This document shows positions 6,608 to 16,293 of a DNA stretch of 64,000 bases, in pieces. The stretch spans positions 2,790,001 through 2,854,000 of the forward strand of contig NZ_CP024190.1 of assembly GCF_003391395.1 (NCBI RefSeq). The letters are read 5' to 3'. Under the pieces are notes generated by a model. That model was given only the letters and a program-made list of their open reading frames with translations. It was not told where the DNA came from and ran no database searches. A program made the position numbers and the translations under genes. The DNA is from Mycobacterium marinum (GTDB lineage Bacteria > Actinomycetota > Actinomycetes > Mycobacteriales > Mycobacteriaceae). Position 1 is the first letter of the stretch, and each line of letters begins with the position of its first letter.

Positions 6608-9096
6608 TGCGTGTCCCTTATAGCTGGCTGCGTGAGGTTGTTGCGGCCGGTGCGCCGGGGTGGGATGTCTCGCCGGAGGAGCTCGAGCAGGCGCTGGTGC
6701 GCATTGGCCACGAAGTCGAAGCGGTGACTCCGGTGGGACCTGTGACCGGCCCGTTGACCGTTGGCCGCGTGATCGAGATTGAAGAGCTCTCCGGGTTCAA
6801 GAAGCCGATCCGCGCCTGTAGCGTCGACTTCGGTGAGGGCGAGGGCCGCGAGATTGTTTGTGGCGCAACCAACTTTGCGGTTGGTGACCTGGTCGTAGGG
6901 GCCCTGCCAGGCACCATCTTGCCCAGTGGATTCGAGATCGTCGTCCGCAAGACCTATGGCCGCAAATCAAAGGGGATGATGTGCTCGGCGGCCGAACTCG
7001 GTCTGGGGGCTGAGCATTCCGGGATCCTGGTGTTGCCGCCCGGAACCGCCCAGCCTGGGGCCGCGGCCGCCGGCATCCTGGGTTTTGATGACGTGGTCTT
7101 CCATCTGGCCATCACCCCCGACCGTGGTTATTGCATGTCGATCCGCGGTTTGGCCCGTGAGATCGCGTGCGCTTTCGACCTGGACTTTGTCGATCCCGCC
7201 GATGTGGCACCGTTACCGGCCGAGGGCGAAGCATGGCCGTTGAACGTGCACCCCGAGACCGGCGTGCGCCGGTTTGCGCTGCGTCCCGTCACCGGCATCG
7301 ACCCGAGTGCTGTGTCGCCATGGTGGCTGCAACGCCGGCTGTTGATGTGCGGTATGCGCGTGACCTCGCCAGCAGTGGATGTGACCAACTACGTGATGCT
7401 GGAACTGGGGCACCCGATGCATGCGCACGACCGCAACCGGATCAGCGGGGCGTTCAGTGTGCGCTTTGCCCGGCCCGGCGAAACCGTGGTCACTCTCGAC
7501 GACGTGGAACGTCGGCTCGATCCCACCGACGTGCTGATCGTCGACGAGGTCGCGACCACCGCGATCGGGGGCGTCATGGGCGCGGCCAGCACCGAGGTGC
7601 GCGGCGATTCCACCGATGTGCTGCTCGAGGCGGCGATATGGGACGCCGCCGCGGTATCACGCACGCAGCGGCGACTGCACTTGCCCAGTGAGGCGGCCCG
7701 CCGGTACGAACGGTCGGTTGACCCCGCAGTTTCGGTGGCCGCTCTGGATCGCTGTGCGGCGCTGCTCGCCGACATCGCCGGGGGAGCGGTGTCGCCGACG
7801 CTGACTGACTGGCGGGGTGACCCGCCGCGCGATGACTGGTCGCCACCACCGATCCGGATCGACGCTGACCTGCCGGATCGGTTTGCGGGAGTGGTCTACG
7901 GCCCGGGCACAACGGCCCGGCGGCTGGCCCAGATCGGTGCCGAGGTGCTTGTCGATGACGAGGCGGCGTTGACCGTGACACCGCCAAGTTGGCGACCGGA
8001 CCTTCAGCAGCCCGCTGACCTCGTTGAGGAAGTGATGCGGTTGGAGGGGCTCGAGGCTATTCCCTCGGTGCTGCCCTCCGCGCCAGCGGGTCGCGGGCTG
8101 ACCGCTGGCCAGCGGCGCCGCCGCGCGATCGGAAAGTCGCTGGCACTGTCCGGATTCACCGAGATCCTGCCGACGCCTTTTCTGCCCGCCGGCGTATTTG
8201 ACCTGTGGGGGCTGGCCGCCGACGATCAGCGACGGGCGACGACAAATGTTGTCAATCCATTGGAGGCCGACCGTCCCCAGCTGGCCACGACATTGCTTCC
8301 CGCACTGCTTGAGGCACTGGGGCGCAACGTCTCCCGGGGTCTGGCAGATGTCGCGCTCTACGCCGTGGCGCAGGTGGTCCAGCCAACTGATCAGACTCGC
8401 GGCATCGAGCTAATTCCCGTGCACCGCCGGCCCACCGACGGGGAGATTGCCGCGCTGGATGCGTCCCTGCCCCGCCAACCACAGCACGTCGCCGCGGTCC
8501 TGACTGGCCTACGTGAACCGCGGGGACCGTGGGGCCCGGGTCGCGCCGTCGAGGCCGCCGACGCCTTCGAAGCGGTGCGTATCGTCGCGCGCGCCAGCGC
8601 CGTCGACGTGATGCTGCGGGCCACGCAACACCTGCCGTGGCATCCGGGGCGATGCGCGGAGGTGCTCGTCGGTGAAGCCGTCGTCGGTCACGCCGGCCAG
8701 CTGCATCCCGCGGTGATCGAACGGGCCGGCCTGCCGAAGGGCACCTGCGCGCTTGAGCTAAATCTCGACGCGATACCCATTGTCGAAACGCTGCCAGCAC
8801 CGCGGGTTTCACCCTTTCCCGCGGTGTTCCAGGATCTCAGCCTGGTGGTGGCCGCCGACGTCTCGGCACAGATGGTCGCCGATGCCGTCCGAGACGGTGC
8901 CGGAGATCTGCTGGAGGATCTGCAGCTGTTCGACGTCTTTACCGGCCCGCAAATCGGGGACGACCGAAAATCGTTGACCTTCGCGCTGCGGTTCCGTGCA
9001 CCAGATCGCACGCTGACCGAAGACGACGCGAGCGCGGCACGCGACGCCGCGGTGCAATGCGCTGCCCAGCGAGTCGGCGCCGTCTTGCGCAGCTGA
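6607..9096 (+). CDS. pheT: Phenylalanine--tRNA ligase beta subunit
   Basis: 829 residues, the usual length. Domains in order: N-terminal B1 and EMAP-like tRNA-binding domain (about 40-150, with KSKGMMCSAAELGLG), B3/4 editing domain with the CDVTNYVM-type motif seen here as DVTNYVMLELGHPMHAHD, B5 domain, catalytic-like core, and C-terminal anticodon-binding FDX domain (about 735-829, FQDLSLVVAADVSAQ to SLTFALRFRAPDRTLTEDD). It contributes editing and tRNA binding to the PheST enzyme. It overlaps pheS by one base. H37Rv pheT is followed by the convergent gene PE_PGRS30; here a + strand PE gene follows after 235 bases. Confidence 0.96.
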   Translation: MRVPYSWLREVVAAGAPGWDVSPEELEQALVRIGHEVEAVTPVGPVTGPLTVGRVIEIEELSGFKKPIRACSVDFGEGEGREIVCGATNFAVGDLVVGALPGTILPSGFEIVVRKTYGRKSKGMMCSAAELGLGAEHSGILVLPPGTAQPGAAAAGILGFDDVVFHLAITPDRGYCMSIRGLAREIACAFDLDFVDPADVAPLPAEGEAWPLNVHPETGVRRFALRPVTGIDPSAVSPWWLQRRLLMCGMRVTSPAVDVTNYVMLELGHPMHAHDRNRISGAFSVRFARPGETVVTLDDVERRLDPTDVLIVDEVATTAIGGVMGAASTEVRGDSTDVLLEAAIWDAAAVSRTQRRLHLPSEAARRYERSVDPAVSVAALDRCAALLADIAGGAVSPTLTDWRGDPPRDDWSPPPIRIDADLPDRFAGVVYGPGTTARRLAQIGAEVLVDDEAALTVTPPSWRPDLQQPADLVEEVMRLEGLEAIPSVLPSAPAGRGLTAGQRRRRAIGKSLALSGFTEILPTPFLPAGVFDLWGLAADDQRRATTNVVNPLEADRPQLATTLLPALLEALGRNVSRGLADVALYAVAQVVQPTDQTRGIELIPVHRRPTDGEIAALDASLPRQPQHVAAVLTGLREPRGPWGPGRAVEAADAFEAVRIVARASAVDVMLRATQHLPWHPGRCAEVLVGEAVVGHAGQLHPAVIERAGLPKGTCALELNLDAIPIVETLPAPRVSPFPAVFQDLSLVVAADVSAQMVADAVRDGAGDLLEDLQLFDVFTGPQIGDDRKSLTFALRFRAPDRTLTEDDASAARDAAVQCAAQRVGAVLRS

Positions 9097-9112
9097 ACGA
9101 CTGACCAGGCGT

Positions 9113-9137
9113 CGGGTGGCCCGGCCACATCCACCCG
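9113..9137 (+). terminator. Possible terminator after pheT
   Basis: Stem CGGGTGG (9113-9119) / CCACCCG (9131-9137) with an 11-base loop, 16 bases after the pheT stop. No T-run follows, so this is only a weak candidate. Confidence 0.3.
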
Positions 9138-9331
9138 AGCCGGGGGCACTTTGGTGCCGATCCGCCACGGCCCCCGCACCGGTGCCTTCTGATTCCGCAC
9201 GCTCCTGTCCGGTTCCGTAGTGAATGCTGTCAGTTCGCTTCGACTTTCGCGCACGTCGCCGTTGCCGCACTAGTTTTGTTCCTGCCTGGTGACCAGCGGT
9301 CATCGTCGCAGCGGAGCGAGAGGCGAGCGAT

Positions 9332-11281
9332 ATGTCGTTTGTGAATGTGGTGCCAAACACGGTGGCGGCCGCGGCGGGCGATTTGGCGAGCATTCGCTCG
9401 GCACTCAGTGAGGCCACTGCGGCGGCGGCGGGGCCGACGACTGACGTGCTGGCTGCCGGCGGCGACGAGGTATCGACGGCGATCTCGCAGCTATTTGGCG
9501 CCCACGGCCAGGAATTCCAGGTCGTGAGCGCCCAACTGAGGGGATTTCACGACCAGCTGGTGAGGTTGATGCGGGCTGGTGCGGCTGCCTATGCCAGCGT
9601 CGAGGCCACCGCGCAACAAGACTTGTCCATGGCCGAGCAGGGGCTGGTGAACGCGGTCAACGCGCCTGCCCAGGCGCTGTTGGGGCACCCGATAATCGCC
9701 ACCGGCGGATCCGGCAGTCAGTCCGCGACCACGGGAACATCGAACTCGGGCGTGACGAGCGGTTCGGTCGCGTCCGGCTCGACGACCGGTTCTGTTTCGT
9801 CCGGCGCGACCGCTGGCACTGTCTCGACCGGTGCGACGACCGGTTCGGTTACGTCCGGTGCGACCGCTGGCACTGTCTCGACCGGTGCGACGGACGGTGC
9901 GGTTACCTCCGGCACTACCACCTCGTCGTCCGACGGGACGACTGTGTCTGCGGGTGGCGTCGCTGCGACTGACCCCGGCTCCGATGGTGGTGTCGCGGTG
10001 AGTGACCCCGGCTCCGATGGTGGTGTCGCGGTGAGTGACCCCGGTTCGGATGGCGGTGTCGCGGTGAGTGGGTCTGGTTCCGGCAGCGGCGTTGCGGTGG
10101 GCGGCACAGACACGCCAGGGACATCCGCGCCGGCTCCTGTCACCCCGAACACATTCGGTGACGTCGTCGCCGCGCCGTATCAGACGCTGATCTCCAATAC
10201 GGTCACCAACCTGCAAAGTCTCGACGGCGCCTGGGCGGCCAATCCGGCGCCGTTCCTGCATCAGCTCATCGCCAACCAGATGGGCTACGCGCAGACTGCC
10301 GCGACTGCGCTGCAAAGCTCAGTCAGCAATCTGCCCGCGGCGTTGGCGCACTTGCCGGCCGATATCCAGCTCGGTGCCCACTCCCTAATGGCCGCTGACC
10401 CGGGCGCGTTCCTACACTCGCTGGTCACCAATCAGCTCGGCTACGCCCAGACGATCAGCACGGCACTGCAAAGCGCCGCCCATGACTTTGGTACCGGAGC
10501 GGCGGCATTGCCGGCGGCTTACCAGGCGGCCTTCCAAGACTTCATGGCCGGCAATGTCAGCGGCGCGGCCGACCATCTCGAGTCGGGTTTGGCAAACCTG
10601 TTCATCACGGGCTTTGACGTGACTGCCGGTTCGGATGCCGTCCTGAGCATCACTCCGACGGGGACAGTTGGAGACCTCTTGCCGATCTTGGGCATTCCTG
10701 GGCAGATGGCGCAGAACTTCACCAACCTGCTGCCAGCCGGATCGGTACCGGAACTGGTATCGCAGAACTTCACCAACATCGTCAACGCCGCCACAAACAC
10801 GGCCGTTACCTCAACGCTGACCCTCGTTGTAGATCCGAGCAGCCCCACCGGTATCGGGGTGGCCATCGACGCCACTATGGGTTTGCCGTTGGCGTTAGGA
10901 GTTGAAGCCCTCGGCGGACCTGTCGATGCGCTTGATGCGTTTGGTACCAGCGCGACAGCGTTCGTCACGGCGGCGCAAAGCGGAAACGTCTTGGCGGCGA
11001 CCGCGGCGGTGCTGGATGCTCCTGCTGTCGTTGCGAATGGCTTGCTCAACGGTCAGTCCACATTCCCGTTGACGATCGACGCATTGGGCATCCCAACGAC
11101 GCTGAATCTGCCGATGGACGGAATTCTTATGCCGGCCGGCCCCTACACCGCGACCATTCCAGATCTTGGCGTCACGGCCACCGTCAATGGCACACCGCTT
11201 GGCGGCGTTGCACCGGGGCTCCTGACCTTGCTGCCCGAACAGCTTGCCGAGGCGATCGGCGCAAGCCCAGCCACTGACTGA
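9332..11281 (+). CDS. PE family protein with Ser/Thr/Gly repeat linker and shared C-terminal domain
   Basis: 649 residues. Residues 1-95 are a PE domain with secretion signal Y87-E91. Residues about 125-270 are a low-complexity linker: first 18-residue units of the type SVTSGATAGTVSTGATTG, then 11-residue units DPGSDGGVAVS. Residues about 275-649 form a C-terminal domain shared with the next two PE genes: LISNTVTNLQSLDGAWAANP, FLHQLIANQMGYAQ, IPGQMAQNFTNLLPAGS, DAPAVVANGLLNGQ. The FLHxLxxNQxGYAQT segment itself occurs twice. Probably an ESX-exported surface protein; biochemical role unknown. It opens the PE island that stands where H37Rv has PE_PGRS30. GAGAGGCGA precedes the ATG. Confidence 0.85.
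   Translation: MSFVNVVPNTVAAAAGDLASIRSALSEATAAAAGPTTDVLAAGGDEVSTAISQLFGAHGQEFQVVSAQLRGFHDQLVRLMRAGAAAYASVEATAQQDLSMAEQGLVNAVNAPAQALLGHPIIATGGSGSQSATTGTSNSGVTSGSVASGSTTGSVSSGATAGTVSTGATTGSVTSGATAGTVSTGATDGAVTSGTTTSSSDGTTVSAGGVAATDPGSDGGVAVSDPGSDGGVAVSDPGSDGGVAVSGSGSGSGVAVGGTDTPGTSAPAPVTPNTFGDVVAAPYQTLISNTVTNLQSLDGAWAANPAPFLHQLIANQMGYAQTAATALQSSVSNLPAALAHLPADIQLGAHSLMAADPGAFLHSLVTNQLGYAQTISTALQSAAHDFGTGAAALPAAYQAAFQDFMAGNVSGAADHLESGLANLFITGFDVTAGSDAVLSITPTGTVGDLLPILGIPGQMAQNFTNLLPAGSVPELVSQNFTNIVNAATNTAVTSTLTLVVDPSSPTGIGVAIDATMGLPLALGVEALGGPVDALDAFGTSATAFVTAAQSGNVLAATAAVLDAPAVVANGLLNGQSTFPLTIDALGIPTTLNLPMDGILMPAGPYTATIPDLGVTATVNGTPLGGVAPGLLTLLPEQLAEAIGASPATD
9971..10102 (+). repeat. 33-bp in-frame tandem repeat in PE linker
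   Basis: Four consecutive 33-bp units (9971-10003, 10004-10036, 10037-10069, 10070-10102) encode DPGSDGGVAVS three times and a degenerate GSGSGSGVAVG. The first two are identical, the third differs at a few bases. The period is a multiple of three, so copy changes keep the frame. Confidence 0.85.
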
Positions 11282-11575
11282 GCTTGCCGCGACGCCCGAT
11301 CATCGGCGGTGCCGCCAATCTGTCCTTCGCCGTCGCGGGCGCGCCGACCAGCCGTTGAGGTGTTCGCCGTTTGCTGTGACGTGAGTGGGGTTCACCTCGC
11401 CCCATTTCGTGGGTATCGGACTCCCACAGGATCTGGCCCGGAGCGGAGGGGTCATGTCCTAGGGCGCGAGAACAAATTCATCAGTTTTCCAGCGGGTTAA
11501 TACAGTGCCCTATTAGTCTCGACCTGCCTTGGTGATTATCGGGAGGTCGCCACGGCGGGGCGAGAGGAGCCACGG

Positions 11576-13246
11576 ATGTCGTTTCTACTTGTGCAGCCGG
11601 AGATGGTCAGCGCGGCCACGGAAAGCCTTACGGCAATCCGCTCCGCGTTAGGCGAAGTCAGTGCGGCAGTCGCGGGTCCCACGACCGCGGTGGTGGCCGC
11701 CGCCGGTGACGAGGTGTCGGCGGCGATCTCTCAAGTGTTCGGTGCCTATGGGCAGGAATTTCAAGCGCTCAATGCCCAAGCGGCGGCGTTTCAAGCCGAG
11801 TTCGAGGGTTTGCTGAGTGGCGGCGCTGCGGCATATGTCAGCGCCGAGGCGTTGAACTCTTCGGTCTTCGGGCCGCCGATGCAGGAATTGCTCAAGGTGG
11901 TCAATGCGCCGACGCAAATGCTGCTGGGACGGTCGCTGATCGCCGACGGGGCCAACGCGACGGTGGCCGGCGGCGATGGCAGGCCCGGTGGAATCTTGAT
12001 GGGCAAGGGCGGCGACGGGGCGCCCGGCGGCCCCGGTCAGCCCGGCGGTAACGGCGGGGCTGCTGGCTTGATTGGTACCGGCGGTGCCGGAGGCAAGGGA
12101 GCCCCGTCTATGCCCGGCGGGCTCGGGGGCCGAGGCGGGTTGCTGTGGGGCGACGGCGGCAAGGGCGGCGATGGCGGTGCTCCGGTGTATGACGCCTGGG
12201 GCTATTTGCTTGCTGAAGCCGGTACTGGCGGCGCGGGCGGCTTGCCGGGAATGTTCGGTGGCCTGCCGGGAGTTGCGGGCGCCTGGGGCGGTGAGGTGCC
12301 TACCGCGCTAGCGGCCCCGATGGCTCTGTCGGCGGCGGCGAGCAGCCCCGCTGCAGTTGGCGGCGCCTACCAGACCCTATTCGACAACACGTGGACCAAC
12401 CTGCAAGCCATCGGCGCTACCTGGAATGCCGATCCGGCGCCCTTCCTGAGTCAATTCATCGCCAACCAACAGACCTACGCCAATACGGTGTTTACGTCCT
12501 TGTCGAACTCGGTCCAAGACTTCGGGGCGGGATTGGTGGCGTTGCCGGCGGCCTACCAGGGGGCCTTCCAAGCACTCATGACCGGCAATGTCAGTGGAGC
12601 GGTCGAGATCCTGGGGAAGGGCTACCTCGGTTTGGTCTTTAACGGCTTCGATTACACCAATGTGCCAGTTGTTACCGTGCAGGGCGCCTTGGGTGATCTC
12701 CTGCCCATAACCACCATCCCCGGTCAGATTTCGCAGAACATGACCAACGTGCTGCAGACGGTTACCGACACATCGATCATGGCCAACATCTCCTTGTTGA
12801 ATCCATCGTTCACCACTGGTTTTCCTCTGACGCTTGCTCTTGATGCGCTGGGGGCGCCGATCGTCACCGGTCAGGCAGCTTTGCAAAGTGCGACGACCTT
12901 TATTGATGCGGTCCAGGCTGGCGATGTCGCGGGGGCATTCGGTGCCATTGTTGATGCGCCTGCCGTCATCGCCAACGGGTTCCTCAATGGCGAAGGGACG
13001 ATAACGCTGGATCTGCCGACCTACCTGTCGCCCATTTCTGGAACAGAGTCGTTGACGTCAGCGATCCCGATTGGTGGGATTTTGACTCCGCTGCAGCCTG
13101 TGGAGTCGACCGTGGTGTTCCGGGTGCTCCCGCATACGCCTCCGATCACTCAACAAATAACCCTCGGTGGTACGGAGTTTGGTGGCCTCATCCCTGGCCT
13201 GCAGAGCGCGTCCGCGCAGCTAGCGGATGCGATCAAGCTCAGCTAG
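11576..13246 (+). CDS. PE family protein with short PGRS-like Gly-rich segment and shared C-terminal domain
   Basis: 556 residues. PE domain 1-95 (MSFLLVQPEMVSAATESLTA, Y87-E91). Residues about 125-240 are a Gly-rich PGRS-like segment with GGxGG repeats (GGNGGAAGLIGTGGAGGKG). Residues about 260-556 are the C-terminal domain shared with the neighbouring PE genes: QTLFDNTWTNLQAIGATWN, PFLSQFIANQQTYAN, IPGQISQNMTN, DAPAVIANGFLNGEG, LGGTEFGGLIPGL. So it is a PE_PGRS-type protein with a small PGRS part and a large unique domain. GAGAGGAGC precedes the ATG. Probably exported by ESX-5; function unknown. Confidence 0.85.
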   Translation: MSFLLVQPEMVSAATESLTAIRSALGEVSAAVAGPTTAVVAAAGDEVSAAISQVFGAYGQEFQALNAQAAAFQAEFEGLLSGGAAAYVSAEALNSSVFGPPMQELLKVVNAPTQMLLGRSLIADGANATVAGGDGRPGGILMGKGGDGAPGGPGQPGGNGGAAGLIGTGGAGGKGAPSMPGGLGGRGGLLWGDGGKGGDGGAPVYDAWGYLLAEAGTGGAGGLPGMFGGLPGVAGAWGGEVPTALAAPMALSAAASSPAAVGGAYQTLFDNTWTNLQAIGATWNADPAPFLSQFIANQQTYANTVFTSLSNSVQDFGAGLVALPAAYQGAFQALMTGNVSGAVEILGKGYLGLVFNGFDYTNVPVVTVQGALGDLLPITTIPGQISQNMTNVLQTVTDTSIMANISLLNPSFTTGFPLTLALDALGAPIVTGQAALQSATTFIDAVQAGDVAGAFGAIVDAPAVIANGFLNGEGTITLDLPTYLSPISGTESLTSAIPIGGILTPLQPVESTVVFRVLPHTPPITQQITLGGTEFGGLIPGLQSASAQLADAIKLS

Positions 13247-13503
13247 TAGATGGCGCGGACCTGTCCGTGCGGGTCTCGATGCACGGTCAGGTGCGACGTG
13301 GTGGTCGGCTCCGGCGGTGAAGGTGTCGCGTTGACTGAGAGTCGCAGCCACGGCCATCCGGTTGTCTCGGCATGCCTCGAACAGATTCGTGGCTCCAAAT
13401 CTCCTGCGGCCAATTCTTCGCCTAACAGGTTTGGGGCTGAGACCCTCTGGGTAGCCGCGCCCTGCGCCGTGCGTTACGCGTTGGGCAACGAGGGGAGCTG
13501 ACT

Positions 13504-15348
13504 ATGTCGTTCGTGATCGCTGATCCGGAGATGGTGACGGCAGCGGCGGCAGATTTGGCGGGCATCCGTTCGACGCTCGGGGCGGCGGCAGAGGCGGCCG
13601 CAGGGCCAACAACCGGCGTGGCGGCTGCGGCCGCCGATGAGGTATCGGCGGCCATCGCGCACCTCTTCGGTGCGTATGGGCAGGAATTTCAGGCTCTCAA
13701 CGGCCGAGCGGCAGCGTTTCATGCCGAGCTCGTGCGCTTGTTGAACGGTGGCGCTGCAAGCTATCTCAGTGCCGAGGTCGTCAACGTCGAAGCATTGCTC
13801 GGCCGATCGCTGAACGGCGGTGCGGCCGCTGCCGCCGATCCTCTCAGCGGGCTTCTGGGATCGATCCTCGGCACTAGCTCAGGTGGTAGCGGAAGCGTTG
13901 GCGGGATCCTCGGTGGTAGCGGGGGGCTGTTGGACCCGATCCTGTTCGGGGGCACTGGTGGGCTCCTTGGCCCGCTGGTGGGGGGCAATGGCGTGCTGAC
14001 TTCGCTCGTCGGCTCCGGACCTTTGGGCCCGTTCTTCAACGGTGTCGGAGGGGAGATCGGCGTCGTCACATCCGCTCTGATCGGCGGCGACGGCGCCGCG
14101 TTGCTGTCTGATCAGATCGGCGGCATCACGGGCGCCCTCACTAGTCTGCCCGGATTGAGCGGCCTGCAGACATTGCTACCGGGTCTGTTCCCGTCCTCCG
14201 GGGACACAACCACAACACCTGCGCCTGGCGGTGCCTGGCAGCAACTCTTTGAGAACACCAGCTCGAACCTGAATGCCCTCGGCACAGCGTGGTCTGAAGA
14301 TCCATTCCCGTTGCTGCGTCAGGTGATCGCCAATCAGCAGGGCTATGCGTACACGCTCGGGCAGGATCTCAGCCTCGCGATCCAGAACCTACCCACTGAG
14401 CTGGCACACCTGCCGGAGAACATCGAGACCGGCATCCAGGGATTTCTAGCTTTCAACCCCGGCCTCTACGCTCAGCAGTTCGTCGCCGGCACGATGAACG
14501 ACTTCCACACGATCGGCACGTCGCTCTCGGAAGCGGGTCAGGACCTTCAGATCGGGCTGGCCGGCTTCCCGGCCGACATGCAGCCAGCCTACGAGGCGTT
14601 CGCAGCCGGCAACTACAACCTGGCGGTCAACGACGCGACGAAGGCCTTGCTCAATGTCTTCATCACCGGATTCGATACCAGCAACTTGAACGACATCAGA
14701 TTGCTGGGGCCGGTAGCGGACCTTTTCCCGATCCTGGCCCTCCCCGGGCAGGATGTTCAGGGCTTCAGCAACCTGTTGCCTGCCGGCTCGATTCCCGCGC
14801 AGATGACTCACAACCTCGCCAACGTGCTCAATGCGCTTACCGATACCAGCATTTCGACGACGATCTCCGGAACCTTGGATCCGCCCGCACTTGTACTCGA
14901 CGCCAACTTCGGTCTGCCGTTGTCGATCCTCTTCGGTGTCGCGGGCGCGCCGGTTGCGGGTCTCGACGGACTGGCCACCGCCGGGACAACGATTGGCACT
15001 GGCGTAGCAACCGGGAACCCGTTCACGGTGGTCGGTGGCCTAATCGACGCGCCGGCGGTCGTCTTGGACGGCTTCCTCAATGGCGAAACGATTGTCGACA
15101 TGTCGTTGCCGGTGACCTTCGATGTGCCAGTCCTCGGGCCGCTAAACATACCGGTCGTCATTCACCTTCCCTTCCAAGGGCTTTTGGTTCCGCCGCATCC
15201 GATTACAGCGACGGTGCCGCTGGAGATTCTTGGGGTCGACATCCCAATCAACCTGACGCTCGGTGGCACCCAATTCGGGGGGCTGGTGCCCACGCTGGTG
15301 AACTACACGTCCCGGCACCTGGCCAACGCAATAACGCCCGCCGCGTAG
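13504..15348 (+). CDS. PE family protein with Gly/Leu-rich linker and shared C-terminal domain
   Basis: 614 residues. PE domain 1-95 (MSFVIADPEMVTAAAADLAG, Y87-E91). A Gly/Ser/Leu-rich linker (about 110-235; LLGSILGTSSGGSG, GGTGGLLGPLVGGNG) leads to the shared C-terminal domain: QQLFENTSSNLNALGTAWSE, LRQVIANQQGYAYT, LPGQDVQGFSNLLPAGS, DAPAVVLDGFLNGE, LGGTQFGGLVPTL. Compared with the 556-residue neighbour it carries an extra helical segment (ELAHLPENIETGIQGFLAFN) that also appears in the 649-residue protein (ALAHLPADIQLGAHSLMAAD). GAGGGGAG precedes ATG. Probably ESX-exported; function unknown. Confidence 0.85.
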   Translation: MSFVIADPEMVTAAAADLAGIRSTLGAAAEAAAGPTTGVAAAAADEVSAAIAHLFGAYGQEFQALNGRAAAFHAELVRLLNGGAASYLSAEVVNVEALLGRSLNGGAAAAADPLSGLLGSILGTSSGGSGSVGGILGGSGGLLDPILFGGTGGLLGPLVGGNGVLTSLVGSGPLGPFFNGVGGEIGVVTSALIGGDGAALLSDQIGGITGALTSLPGLSGLQTLLPGLFPSSGDTTTTPAPGGAWQQLFENTSSNLNALGTAWSEDPFPLLRQVIANQQGYAYTLGQDLSLAIQNLPTELAHLPENIETGIQGFLAFNPGLYAQQFVAGTMNDFHTIGTSLSEAGQDLQIGLAGFPADMQPAYEAFAAGNYNLAVNDATKALLNVFITGFDTSNLNDIRLLGPVADLFPILALPGQDVQGFSNLLPAGSIPAQMTHNLANVLNALTDTSISTTISGTLDPPALVLDANFGLPLSILFGVAGAPVAGLDGLATAGTTIGTGVATGNPFTVVGGLIDAPAVVLDGFLNGETIVDMSLPVTFDVPVLGPLNIPVVIHLPFQGLLVPPHPITATVPLEILGVDIPINLTLGGTQFGGLVPTLVNYTSRHLANAITPAA

Positions 15349-16293
15349 TGCCCCAGGCGCCGCCGAAACCTGCAGGTGCTTGCCGGTGATCGTCACTGGC
15401 GCGTAAGTCGCTCGGAGCAAATGATTCTGCTCATTCCAATCTCACAGGGTGTGCAGTCGTGGGTCACTTGGTAATGGCTTGATGTGTCCCAGCGAACCTG
15501 GGTGACCTGCCTGCTTTGCGCGCAATTGTGGGATAGCGGCCGATCATTTGGGGCCACAGAAATCGTGGGTCGTTTTGGCGTGTCCCGCGCCGCTGTAAGC
15601 CGGGAAAAGATGCATAATGTTCGCCGCCGATTCATCGGGTTGCCGAAGGGCTGGCTAGCGGATTGATGCCCGCCTTCGTCATGTGTGGAATAACGGCCTT
15701 GCGGCGAAAATCCTAAGGAGGATTGGGGAGCTTGCGGAAAGGGTATTCCGCATAGACTTTTCGACCTTCGGGGTGCCCTGCCGCGGCAACGGCCAAGGGC
15801 TCATGACGGCCGCTTGTTAGTACGAGGGCTCCGTTGGGGCGCCCAAAAGTGTTCCGCTGCAACGGTAGAACATCTGGCATGGGCGTGGTCGGGAGCCCCG
15901 GACGGCGGGGTAGGCGCCGGGGCGGGCGGCTTACGAACTCATCGCCTGGTCGCCCGGTGAAGGCTTTGTCGGGTGAAGTCGGTGTCGCTGAACATTCGCG
16001 AAATTTACTCTGCTGCAATTAATTAGCGGCGGCCAAACTGTGTGTTGGGGCTGCGGCATCCAGATCTTGATAAAACTCCTGACGGCAGGCAGCAGAAGTC
16101 GGTACCCGGCTTCCGGTGAAATCTGGCCCGGGGTGAAGTCGTTTCGTCAATCAGATTGCCTGGGGTTGGATTCGGGCAGGTGAAAACGATGGTTTTCTTG
16201 TGTAGTTCTGCCACAGCGGATTACGTTTCTTCTGCCGATGAGATCGGGCCTCTTCGGATCACAGACCGTTCATTCTGCGTGGGGATGATGAAC
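15349..16293. other. 945-base gap between PE genes
   Basis: No gene I can support. An open stretch 15484-15666 (60 codons) has a superficially helix-turn-helix-like IVGRFGVSRAAVSREK, but no ribosome binding site and no recognised family. The last part (about 16000-16080 and 16190-16290) is less G+C rich and probably holds the promoter of the giant PE gene. No tRNA or terminator of note was seen. Confidence 0.4.

Noticed and set aside
15484..15666. Small helix-turn-helix-like gene
   Set aside because: One helix-turn-helix-like string in 60 codons, no ribosome binding site and no family match; too weak to call.
16156..16293. N-terminal extension of the giant PE protein
   Set aside because: PE proteins begin at MSF; the 46 extra codons have no family resemblance.
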